Assembly: GCA_028704555.1 (NCBI GenBank)
Contig: JAQWFD010000002.1
Span: 62,001-126,000, forward strand
From: Desulfobacterales bacterium
Lineage (GTDB): Bacteria; Desulfobacterota; Desulfobacteria; Desulfobacterales; JAQWFD01
DNA length: 64,000 nucleotides
Direction: 5' to 3'
The notes beneath the pieces were generated by a model. That model was given only the letters and a program-made list of their open reading frames with translations, made no database searches and was not told the DNA's origin. Positions 48,269 to 56,635 of this stretch are shown here, in pieces (position 1 is the first letter of the stretch; the number at the start of each line of letters is the position of its first letter). A program made the position numbers and the translations under genes.

Positions 48269-48619
48269 TCATTTCAGCGCCTTGATACAATCTACCAGCT
48301 CCTTTGCATTAAAAGGCTTCCGAATCATTTTATCGATCCCCGCTTCGTCGGAGTCATACCCCAGCTCGGCTTCTGAATATCCCGAAATGAGGATTTTAAC
48401 ACTCCCGGGTTGTGTCCGGCTGACTTTCCTTAAAAAATCAATCCCATTCATTCGCGGAAGGTCATAATCGCAAATCACGACATCCCAGATCTCCCTGCAC
48501 ACAAAGCCCAAAGCGCTTTCCGCATCGTTTACGGCAACGATGGACTGGCCTTTTTTCCTGAAGTAGTAAGAAATAAAAAACCGTATACTTTCTTCATCTT
48601 CAACCAGGAGTATTTTCAT
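48269..48619 (-). CDS. single-domain response regulator
   Basis: 116 aa, a receiver domain and nothing else. Acidic pair ED at residues 7-8, phosphoacceptor Asp51 in ICDYDLP, switch Ser/Thr in ILISGYSE, and Lys in IRKPF. Such CheY-like proteins relay phosphate or bind a target directly. The gene is not next to a kinase gene, so its input is unknown. Confidence 0.9.
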   Translation of the reverse strand: MKILLVEDEESIRFFISYYFRKKGQSIVAVNDAESALGFVCREIWDVVICDYDLPRMNGIDFLRKVSRTQPGSVKILISGYSEAELGYDSDEAGIDKMIRKPFNAKELVDCIKALK

Positions 48620-48996
48620 TACACCCTCTGCAAGCCGTTCATATCATGCCGGAAAATTCACCCGTTCAAAGCGTTATCGATATCAGGTCGAAATATCAGT
48701 TTTTATTGAAAAAATCAAAAGAAAAACCATCTGACGACAGCCATCTGTTTCAAGCCATTATAAGCATACCATAAAGTAATTGAAAAAACAGGCGTACACC
48801 CGATTTGAACTTCTCACACACCGTTCATGCCACACGTGCATCTTAATTCTTGCGAACAACCCTGCCGACTGTTATGGTAGCGTCCGGTGGCACTGCTTTC
48901 CACATTTTCTGCGCCAGACGCAACAACATTTACCGCACGCCAGTGCGCTTGCGTTTTTCACTCATCCAAAACAATAAAAATACCGGGTTAAACACG
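48620..48996. other. intergenic region before the SMUG gene
   Basis: About 375 bases, AT-rich near 48700-48780. The frame of the next gene is open back to 48850, but the extension has no family resemblance. I see no repeat or confident promoter. Confidence 0.4.
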
Positions 48997-49716
48997 ATGT
49001 GTCTCAACGAACTGAACACCATCACCGATGATTTGATTGCCGAACTCAACACCCTGGCGTTTACCCCTCCGGTCTCACATGTGTACAACCCGCTTGAATA
49101 TGCCAGAGAGCCCTATCGCCTCTATCTGAAACGCTTTGCAACGCCTCCAAAGGAAGCTGTTTTCATCGGAATGAATCCGGGCCCCTGGGGAATGGCCCAG
49201 ACAGGCATCCCTTTCGGCGAGGTCAACGCAGTCAGAGACTGGCTGAAAATTGAAGCTGCCGTTGGATCTCCGAAACACATCCATCCCAAACGGCCGGTAA
49301 CCGGCTTTTCCTGCCACCGCTCCGAAATCAGCGGAAAACGGTTGTGGGGCTGGGCACAAAAAAAATTTAACCGCCCTGACCGGTTCTTTGCCCGGTTTTT
49401 AGTCCTCAATTACTGCCCCCTGCTTTTCATCGAAGCAAGCGGCCGAAACAAAACCCCGAATTCACTTCGTATCGTTGAGCGGGCCAAAGTGATCGACATC
49501 TGTGACCGCGCACTGCGCCGGACCATCCAGGTCATCTCTCCCGAATATGTTATCGGAATCGGGGCGTTTGCCGAACAACGGGCCGCAAGAGCGCTGGCCG
49601 GACTCGGCATTCCCATTGGCCGCATCACACATCCGAGCCCGGCAAACCCCAAAGCCAACAGGGGATGGGAAACGCTAATTGACACGGAGCTGTCCCGGTT
49701 AGGCATATACCTGTAA
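48997..49716 (+). CDS. SMUG-type single-strand-selective uracil-DNA glycosylase
   Basis: 239 aa. The uracil-recognition motif FIGMNPGPWGMAQTGIPFG (residues about 55-75) with its catalytic Asn is the hallmark of SMUG1. The second active-site loop is THPSPANPKANRGW. NYCPLLF is also conserved. It removes uracil and oxidised pyrimidines from DNA as the first step of base excision repair. Bacterial SMUG1 homologues are known from Geobacter and relatives. The start at ATG 48997 is chosen because the preceding 49 codons look non-coding. Confidence 0.88.
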   Translation: MCLNELNTITDDLIAELNTLAFTPPVSHVYNPLEYAREPYRLYLKRFATPPKEAVFIGMNPGPWGMAQTGIPFGEVNAVRDWLKIEAAVGSPKHIHPKRPVTGFSCHRSEISGKRLWGWAQKKFNRPDRFFARFLVLNYCPLLFIEASGRNKTPNSLRIVERAKVIDICDRALRRTIQVISPEYVIGIGAFAEQRAARALAGLGIPIGRITHPSPANPKANRGWETLIDTELSRLGIYL

Positions 49717-50456
49717 TCGATAAAAAACTAGTTGATTTTTATCTCAAAGACAGATAGGAAGTCAAACTCAGCCATATATGAAACATATCGTCAGGCGTTG
49801 GTTGATTATCGTGACCTCCTCATATCGACTATAAAATCAGCCGGATTTTTTTGCTGTTCCTTTAAAATCAATGCCAAAATATTCGGACAAGTTCTGTCGA
49901 CAGACTAAGTCACTTTCTCCGTTCAACGCGCTTAAGGATAAATACCTTCGCCCACAAACCAGTGTGCCGGATAGTGATACTGCAGTCAAATCGCGTGGGC
50001 ATGAATGAATAAACGGTGCGAGCGCATAAACGGCAAAGCCGTATCCAGCGCCACAATAGCGCAGGAAGGCTCTCATTCGTCATATTTCAGTGTTATCATC
50101 AGTTGACAAAACAGCAGCAGACCGTCATGAGTTCTGGCATCCGGGCGATCTTGTTTACCTGTCAGCGCAATATGCTCCTGACGTTACTTTTTCATGCTCA
50201 AGACATGCGTTTACTTTTTCCAAAAAAGCCATGACGCGATGACTTGATATATGCATCACCGAATCCGTTGATACTCACTTTCGGGCATCGTCAAAAATAA
50301 ACCGGGATTTGTGTTCGTCTTCAAGGCGTGTGAAAGAGTGCATAATTGTGGTATATGCCCTTTCAGACACCGAGGAGGGCGGACAAAAAACAGTCAAAAC
50401 AGTACAATTTATTTTTGCCGGAGCCCCAATCCGAAAACCGCTATAAAGGAGGAAAG
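49717..50456. other. intergenic region between SMUG gene and regulator gene
   Basis: 740 bases with several short ORFs on both strands (for example 49837-50076 minus, 50016-50234 plus), none with recognised similarity. GC content is uneven. It could contain remnants of an older gene, but I cannot name one. The frame of the XRE gene is open from 50346, though its proper start is at 50457. Confidence 0.4.
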
Positions 50457-51026
50457 ATGAAAATCGAAAAGGTCGGCCAACGTGTTAAAAATTTAATCGA
50501 AAAAAGAGGACTGACCATTGATGAGCTTGCAGGGCAGACAGGTCTAAGCAAAGAGTTTATCTTGTCGGTTCAGGAAGACGACATATACCCGTCTCTTGGC
50601 CCCCTGCTGAAAATAGCCAGGGCGCTGGGCGTCCGGCTTGGAACGTTTCTAGATGACCAGATCACTCAGGACCCTCTGGTGATCCGCAGTCATGAGCGGC
50701 AAAAAGAGTTGAGCATGCTTTCCGGCAAGGGCAAACCCGCGGCACTGAACTTCTACTCTCTCGGTAAAGGCAAAAGCGACCGGCATATGGAACCGTTTTA
50801 TGTCGAGATTCTGCCGGAGTCGGCAAAAGAAAAATCTCTCTCCTCCCATGAGGGCGAAGAATTCATCGTGGTGCTTTCAGGAGAAGTCGAAGTTCTTTAC
50901 GGGCAGAAAATGCTTTCACTGAAAGAAGGGGACAGCATTTACTACAATTCCATCGTGCCGCATTGTGTCAGCTGTAAGGGAGAGCAAAAAGCATCCATAT
51001 ACGCGGTCCTGTATTTTCCGGAATAA
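50457..51026 (+). CDS. XRE-family regulator with C-terminal cupin
   Basis: 189 aa. Helix-turn-helix at residues about 5-60 (GQRVKNLIEKRGLTIDELA, TGLSKEFILSVQ), cupin_2 domain at about 110-187 (SSHEGEEFIVVLSGEVEVLY, LKEGDSIYYNS, VPHCVSC). Regulators of this build bind a small ligand in the cupin and often control the adjacent metabolic gene. An acyl-CoA synthetase gene follows after 22 bases and is the likely target. AAAGGAGG precedes the ATG. Confidence 0.92.
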   Translation: MKIEKVGQRVKNLIEKRGLTIDELAGQTGLSKEFILSVQEDDIYPSLGPLLKIARALGVRLGTFLDDQITQDPLVIRSHERQKELSMLSGKGKPAALNFYSLGKGKSDRHMEPFYVEILPESAKEKSLSSHEGEEFIVVLSGEVEVLYGQKMLSLKEGDSIYYNSIVPHCVSCKGEQKASIYAVLYFPE

Positions 51027-51048
51027 CAGATCAACGGGAGGAATATAA

Positions 51049-52695
51049 ATGACGGAAACAAATATAAGATCGTACACTTTCGGCCGGATGCTCGACGAAA
51101 CCATTGAAAAATTCCCGGACAATGATGCCCTGATATATGTGGACAGGGATTTTCGTCTGACATATCGTGAATTTGGGCAGGTGGTCGACACGCTGGCAAA
51201 GGGGCTGATGGCCTTGGGCATTGGGAAGGGCGAAAAAGTCGCAGTCTGGGCAACCAATATTCCCTACTGGGTTGCATTGCAGTTCGCCACGGCCAAAATG
51301 GGAGCCATCCTGGTGACGGTCAATACCAATTATAAAATCACGGAACTTTCTTATCTGCTCAAACAATCGGATACCGAAAATCTGTTCATTATCGACGGAT
51401 TTCGCGATACCGATTATGTTCAAACAGTTTACGACCTGGTGCCGGAACTCAAAACCCAGGAACGGGGCCATCTGAAAAGCAAAAATTTTCCTTATCTCAA
51501 ACGGGTATTTTTCCTCGGCCAGGAAAAGCACCGCGGCATGTATTCCCTTCCGGAAGTCATGGCCTTGAGCGCCATGACCAGCGATGAAGCCTACCAGAGC
51601 CGACAGGCGCAGATTGATTGCCATGATGTGGTCAACATGCAATACACCTCCGGAACGACAGGCTTCCCGAAAGGCGTCATGCTGACTCACTATAATGTCG
51701 CCAACAATGGCTTCTGGATCGGCGAGAATCAAAAATTCACGTCAAACGACAGGGTGTGCATTCCCGTCCCGCTGTTCCACTGTTTCGGCTGTGTGCTGGG
51801 AAGCACCGCCGCGGTCAGCCATGGCAGCACCATGGTGATTCTGGAAGGCTATGATCCGGTCATGGTCATGTCATCCATCGAACAGGAGCGCTGCACGGCC
51901 GTTTACGGGGTGCCGACCATGTTTATCGCCATTCTGGAACATCCGCTTTTCAGCAAGTTTGATTTCAGCACGCTTCGAACCGGCATCATGGCCGGCTCCC
52001 CCTGCCCCATCGAAATCATGAAGGCGGTAGCTGAAAAAATGAACGCCCGGGAAATAACGATTGTATACGGCCTGACCGAATCATCCCCCGGAATTACACA
52101 GAGCAAAACCACCGATTCTCTGGAATTGAGAGTCCGCACGGTGGGCCGCCCCATGCCCGAAATCGAGGTGAAACTCGTTGACCCCGAAACCAACGAAGAG
52201 GTACCGGCAGGTCAGGTCGGCGAAATCTGCTGCAGGGGATACAATGTCATGAAAGGCTACTACAACATGCCCGAAGAAACCGCCAAAGCCATAGATAAAG
52301 ACGGATGGCTGCATTCCGGCGATCTGGGCGTCATGGGTGAAGACAGTTATATTTCCATCACGGGCCGCCATAAAGACATGATCATCCGGGGAGGTGAAAA
52401 CATTTCACCACGGGAAATCGAGGAATTTATCTATCAAATGAAAGGGGTTGCGGATGTACAGGTGGCAGGTGTCCCCAGTAAAAAATTCGGGGAAGAGGTC
52501 GGCGCCTTTATCATCCCTAAAAAAGGATTCGATCTGACCGAAAGCGATATAAAAGACTTCTGTCGAGGCAAGATCAGCCGGTACAAAATCCCAAAATATA
52601 TTGTCTTTGTCGAGTCATACCCACTGACCGCAAGCGGCAAGGTTCAAAAATACCAGTTGAGGCAGATGGGCGGCCGGCTTTTTCCGGAGGCTTAA
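51049..52695 (+). CDS. AMP-dependent acyl-CoA synthetase
   Basis: 548 aa, ANL superfamily. The P-loop motif [16 protein letters not shown] (residues about 199-214), the adenine-binding [18 protein letters not shown], and the C-terminal catalytic lysine region [14 protein letters not shown] are all present. It activates a carboxylic acid to its CoA thioester through an acyl-AMP; the medium/long-chain FadD-like branch is most likely, though chain length is not predictable. Cotranscribed with the XRE-cupin regulator. Confidence 0.92.
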   Translation: MTETNIRSYTFGRMLDETIEKFPDNDALIYVDRDFRLTYREFGQVVDTLAKGLMALGIGKGEKVAVWATNIPYWVALQFATAKMGAILVTVNTNYKITELSYLLKQSDTENLFIIDGFRDTDYVQTVYDLVPELKTQERGHLKSKNFPYLKRVFFLGQEKHRGMYSLPEVMALSAMTSDEAYQSRQAQIDCHDVVNMQYTSGTTGFPKGVMLTHYNVANNGFWIGENQKFTSNDRVCIPVPLFHCFGCVLGSTAAVSHGSTMVILEGYDPVMVMSSIEQERCTAVYGVPTMFIAILEHPLFSKFDFSTLRTGIMAGSPCPIEIMKAVAEKMNAREITIVYGLTESSPGITQSKTTDSLELRVRTVGRPMPEIEVKLVDPETNEEVPAGQVGEICCRGYNVMKGYYNMPEETAKAIDKDGWLHSGDLGVMGEDSYISITGRHKDMIIRGGENISPREIEEFIYQMKGVADVQVAGVPSKKFGEEVGAFIIPKKGFDLTESDIKDFCRGKISRYKIPKYIVFVESYPLTASGKVQKYQLRQMGGRLFPEA

Positions 52696-52721
52696 AATTA
52701 CATTGTTCGAAACGGGAAAAT

Positions 52722-52833
52722 TCACCGCAGAGGCGCAGAGGATGGAGATTGAAACGGGCCTGCTGATCAACTTCAAGCAACTGATCGACGGAATTCAGCG
52801 TTTAACGCTCTGATTCTCTGTGAACTCTGTGGT
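52722..52833. mobile_element. decayed GxxExxY-type element between CGCAGAG inverted repeats
   Basis: CACCGCAGAGGCGCAGAG (52723-52740) and TTCTCTGTGAACTCTGTGGT (52814-52833) form an imperfect inverted repeat. Between them a 24-codon frame (52742-52813) encodes ETGLLINFKQLIDGIQRL, which resembles the C-terminus of GxxExxY family proteins (the GLLINF ... DGI-R ending). Such genes are known to me as often flanked by this kind of CGCAGAG repeat. Only the tail survives, so the element has lost most of its centre. Confidence 0.55.
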
Positions 52834-53044
52834 AAAAAGCATGACAATGGCCATGAAACAGACCGATCTTCGGGGCCGTTACGAAATAACCATTACATTT
52901 CTAACCATTTCGTTACGGCCCCTTATGCTCAGTCTCTTCCATAATGACCTTTCCAGACCGTTAGAGCCGTTTCTTCATCGTCAATTGAACCGAGTACTAA
53001 TGGGGTATGCTCCTTTTTGATCATATACATCTTACAATATTTTG

Positions 53045-55153
53045 TTAACCGAGCATCTGATAACCCTTCTCGTTGAATAGTTTCAGACAGGCATTGACCG
53101 CATCTGCGTCATAAAGCTTTCCCTTATTGTTCTCGATCTCTGCCAGCGCCGCATTTAATCCGATAGCAGGTCGGTAAGGTCGATGCGAAGCCATGGCTTC
53201 CACCACGTCGGCTACAGCCAGTATCCGGGCCTCGATGAGAATTTCTTCCCCCTTCAGATGTCTCGGGTAGCCGGAACCATCCATCCGCTCATGATGCTGA
53301 TAGACGATCTCCGCCAACGGCCAGGGAGACTCCACATCCTTCAGCATCTCGAATCCTTTGCCGGCATGTTCTTTAATCAGGGCAAACTCGAGCGCTTTCA
53401 GTTTTATTGGTTTTGACAAGATTTCCGCCGGAACGGACATTTTCCCGATGTCATGAATGCTACCCGCCATGCGGATGCCTTCAATTCTCTCCCGGGGAAG
53501 TCCCATTTCTGTGGCAATAGCGCGGGCAAGATCGGCCGACCGGTTCTGGTGACCGGCCGTATAGGGATCTCTTGTTTCCACAGCCGCTACCATGACCTGA
53601 ATGGTGGTGCCAATGGCTTTCCTGAGACTTTCGAGGCTCCGCAGAAGTTTCTCCTCCACCCGCTTACGTTCGGTGATGTCAATTATAATACCCTGGTAAT
53701 GGGTTACCGATCCGTCAGGCCCGCGCCTCACCCATGTCCTGCTGTCAATCCAGCGCATCTCCCCGGATTTTGTAAAAATTCGGTATTCCTGAGTAAACTC
53801 GGATCTGCCTTCATAGGAATACTGCTCAACTTCGGCGCCTACCCTTGGGAGATCATCGGGGTGGACAATGGAGGCAAACGCAATCCTGCCGCTTGTAAAG
53901 TCATCAGGGGTGTAACCATAGCATGTGAGATTGTCTGAAACATATTCCACCGGCCATCCCGGTGCGGCTTTCCACAGCCAGGCAATTGCCGAGCTGTGGT
54001 TGATAATAAATTCCAGTTCCTGCCTCTTGACAAAAGCAGCCTGCAGCGCCTGCTGTGCCTGCTTGTGCTCGGTAATGTCGCGGATACACTCGATAGCGCC
54101 GACAAGTCGTCCCTCGGAGTCGTGAAGCGGCGAGGCCTTGGCCCAGACGAATGCCCCTTTGCCGCCATAAAGGGCGGGACAGAATACCTCTATGACGAGA
54201 TTATAGCCTTCTCTTTGCAGAATGGGGTACTTTGCGGCAACTTCGTGCTCAGATTCCCAGAAAAGATCCATGAGCTGCGGCCGGGCCACCCCGTAAAAGG
54301 GGAGTGTATAGGCATGGTCTCCCTTGCCGATCATTTCCTGAGCAGGGATGCCCGTCATCTCCTCGATCGCCCGGTTCCATATGATGATCCGCCTGTCTTT
54401 ATCGATGGCCAGGGTCGCATCCGGAAGGAATTCGATGATGTCGGACAGACGCTGTTCACCCTCGCGCCGGGCAGCTTCTTCAATTTTGCGCTCGGTAATG
54501 TCATTGTACAGGACCTGAAATTGCGGCTCGCCGTTCCATAAGCTTTCCTTGCGGAAGACCTGGAGGTTGAGAACTTCTCCGCCTTTTCGAACGATGCTGA
54601 TCTCATAGTCGGAGGGTACAAACTCGCCCCGCTGCCTTTTCCCACGCCTGAGAAGATACCCGGCGTAGCTCTCCGGGGTATAGCGTTCTTTTGCAGAGGT
54701 TTTCTTAAATTCCTCAATGCCTTTGTAACCATACATATCCAGAAGGGTCTGGTTGACATAAATCGTTTCACCCGCTTCAGAGACAATGCGAGCGCCCAGC
54801 GGAGAATGATCGAGAAAACAATGGAAATTCTCTTCAGTCTTTTTCAGCGCCTCTTCCGCCTGCCTTTTTCCCTGTCTGACCTCGGCTTCTTTGAGTTCCC
54901 GCTCGATGGCGGGGATAAGACAGGAGCGCTTATCCTTCATCACATAGCCGTGGGCGCCCTGTTTGATGCAGGCAACCGCCGGCTCTTCGCCGATCCGGCC
55001 GGAAAGGACGATGCAGGAGAGATCAATCCCGGATTCTTCCGTTTCCACCCTTTCAAACAGAACCTCGTAACCGCCATCCTTTAGACATTCCATTATCAGG
55101 AGGGCGTCGTCTTCCCTGTTCTCTACCAGCAATAGATGAATCAGCTTTCCCAT
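53045..55153 (-). CDS. multi-PAS sensor protein with HD-GYP output and damaged receiver domain
   Basis: 702 aa. Residues 1-90 resemble a receiver domain (LIHLLLVENREDDALLI, GAHGYVMKD). However, FERVETEESG joins directly to IDLSCIVLSG, so about 30 residues holding the phosphoacceptor Asp are missing. Three PAS domains follow (about 105-225, 235-370, 385-510), then an HD-GYP domain (about 530-700) with HDIGK near 570 and HHERMDGSGYP near 620. HD-GYP proteins hydrolyse c-di-GMP. All catalytic residues look intact. The PAS domains would supply the signal input. It is transcribed alone. Confidence 0.9.
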   Translation of the reverse strand: MGKLIHLLLVENREDDALLIMECLKDGGYEVLFERVETEESGIDLSCIVLSGRIGEEPAVACIKQGAHGYVMKDKRSCLIPAIERELKEAEVRQGKRQAEEALKKTEENFHCFLDHSPLGARIVSEAGETIYVNQTLLDMYGYKGIEEFKKTSAKERYTPESYAGYLLRRGKRQRGEFVPSDYEISIVRKGGEVLNLQVFRKESLWNGEPQFQVLYNDITERKIEEAARREGEQRLSDIIEFLPDATLAIDKDRRIIIWNRAIEEMTGIPAQEMIGKGDHAYTLPFYGVARPQLMDLFWESEHEVAAKYPILQREGYNLVIEVFCPALYGGKGAFVWAKASPLHDSEGRLVGAIECIRDITEHKQAQQALQAAFVKRQELEFIINHSSAIAWLWKAAPGWPVEYVSDNLTCYGYTPDDFTSGRIAFASIVHPDDLPRVGAEVEQYSYEGRSEFTQEYRIFTKSGEMRWIDSRTWVRRGPDGSVTHYQGIIIDITERKRVEEKLLRSLESLRKAIGTTIQVMVAAVETRDPYTAGHQNRSADLARAIATEMGLPRERIEGIRMAGSIHDIGKMSVPAEILSKPIKLKALEFALIKEHAGKGFEMLKDVESPWPLAEIVYQHHERMDGSGYPRHLKGEEILIEARILAVADVVEAMASHRPYRPAIGLNAALAEIENNKGKLYDADAVNACLKLFNEKGYQMLG

Positions 55154-55278
55154 CCCTTCCCTCTCTCAAATATTTTCTGATTATAACGAATTATAAGGAG
55201 TGATAAAGAACTGGACAAAGCCAAGCCTTTCGCATGTGGCTGAATTGACAGGTTTAGCCTTAAAAAGCAAAATGACCC

Positions 55279-55743
55279 ATGACGAATCCGGATTCAATAT
55301 CAACTCTCCGTAAAGACAGTACAATTGTTTTGCCTTTTGATCAAGACTATTATCCTGAAATAGTTGCAGACTCTGTTGCATTCAGAGCTGAGCTTGATCA
55401 TTTTATAGACCTTTACCCCGAGTTGTTTCCTTCTCAAATCAAAGCCGGATATCGAATGAAAGCCGAACGATATTCAAAAAGGCTTTCACTATGCATTCGC
55501 AGAATCGAAATCACTGGTTCTTATTATAGCGCCCGGCCTGGTTTCATCATGCCGTATATGACAGCAATAACCGAAAAATTTGAGAAGGCCCTGTTTTTAC
55601 CAAAATTCGATGTATCCTTTTGGGCGATCGCTTATGTCTTCGGCAAAGATGTCATGCACTGGTATCGGCTTGAGAATTGCCTTGGTCGAAACAAAAAAAA
55701 TCACCGCAGAGGCGAAGAGAGTGGTAAAAAGAAAGACATTTGA
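55279..55743 (+). pseudogene. N-terminal fragment of a transposase-like protein
   Basis: 154 codons. The first 135 or so (LYPELFPSQIKAGYRMKAER, FIMPYMTAITEKFEKALFL, FWAIAYVFGKDVMHWYRLE) resemble the N-terminus of a transposase-like family I recall from other deltaproteobacteria, in which LGRNSIVGTT follows. Here LGRN runs instead into KKNHRRGEESGKKK, encoded by the repeat fragment at 55701. So the gene is cut off by that repeat and the C-terminal catalytic part is gone. Family naming is from memory and tentative. Confidence 0.45.
55701..55731. repeat. collapsed copy of the CGCAGAG repeat
   Basis: TCACCGCAGAGGCG at 55701-55714 matches the left arm of the element at 52722. GTGGTAAAAAG at 55721-55731 matches the sequence ending its right arm. 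Both arms survive with almost nothing between. It marks the break in the transposase-like fragment. Confidence 0.6.
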
Positions 55744-55859
55744 ACAAGCCCCTTGCAGCGGATTTTTTTTTATAATCATAGGACTTGCGTCAGTCATTTG
55801 GGCGTGATAATTCAATACCTGAATCGCAACGGACATCTTTAAGAAAGAGGGACTATGCA

Positions 55860-56156
55860 ATGGCAGTTCAGCAGTTCAGCATTACCCAGGACGCCGATGG
55901 AACCTTTCGTTTTAAAGGTGAAGTGACTATCCATAATATCGAATATTTGAAAGGTTTTTTAGATACCACATCTGCCAGGTCAAAAAAAATAACTCTCGAC
56001 ATGGCGGATGTTTCATATGTCGATACGGCATCACTTCAACTGCTGATAGCATTCAGAAAAAGTCAGAAAGCGAAAGCTAAATTTGAAATCCGGAACGTTT
56101 CCAGGGAATTAAATACCCTATTGGAGATCAGCGGCCTTAAAAAATTTCTTCTGTGA
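55860..56156 (+). CDS. STAS-domain protein
   Basis: 98 aa. A complete STAS fold: FKGEVTIHNIEYLKGFLD, then the phosphorylation-site loop DVSYVDTASLQLLIAF, and the C-terminal LNTLLEISGLKKFL. Resembles anti-sigma-factor antagonists and the CheX/MlaB-like group. The frame opens at 55785, but ATG 55860 has AAAGAGGGA upstream. It is the first gene of the chemotaxis operon and may be regulated by phosphorylation from a partner kinase. Confidence 0.85.
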   Translation: MAVQQFSITQDADGTFRFKGEVTIHNIEYLKGFLDTTSARSKKITLDMADVSYVDTASLQLLIAFRKSQKAKAKFEIRNVSRELNTLLEISGLKKFLL

Positions 56157-56258
56157 CAATCCAGCTGACTTGCATAAGATGCGGTTTACAAAAAATACTG
56201 ATTACGATCTGACAATGATTTAAAACACTTAATTATCAGGAAGCCCCGGGGGAATACA

Positions 56259-56630
56259 GTGAAACACATCATGATAGTCGATGATTCTCCGACCATTCGC
56301 GCATCTGTCTCATTCTGTGCTCAAAATGCCGGATACACGGTTACCGAAGCAGCCGATGGCCAGGATGCACTGGATAAAATAGCGCTCATGGAACAGGACG
56401 GATTGATTCCTTCTCTGATCATAACCGATGTCAATATGCCCAGGATGGATGGAATCACCTTCATAAAAAATATTAAAAAAAGCGATTTTCGCTATATTCC
56501 CATTCTTGTTCTGACAACCGAGTCTGAAGAAGCCATGATTGAAAAAGGCAGGGCATCAGGGGCATCCGGATGGCTGATGAAACCGTTTCAACCCGAACAG
56601 TTGCTGTGGGCAATTAAAAAGCTGGTGTAG
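56259..56630 (+). CDS. cheY: chemotaxis response regulator CheY
   Basis: 123 aa receiver. Acidic pair DD at residues 8-9, phosphoacceptor Asp57 in ITDVNMP, switch Thr in VLTTESEE, Lys in LMKPFQ. This fits CheY, which takes phosphate from CheA and binds the flagellar switch or another output. GTG start behind GGGGGAA. It is 5 bases before cheA. Confidence 0.9.
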   Translation: MKHIMIVDDSPTIRASVSFCAQNAGYTVTEAADGQDALDKIALMEQDGLIPSLIITDVNMPRMDGITFIKNIKKSDFRYIPILVLTTESEEAMIEKGRASGASGWLMKPFQPEQLLWAIKKLV

Positions 56631-56635
56631 ACTCA

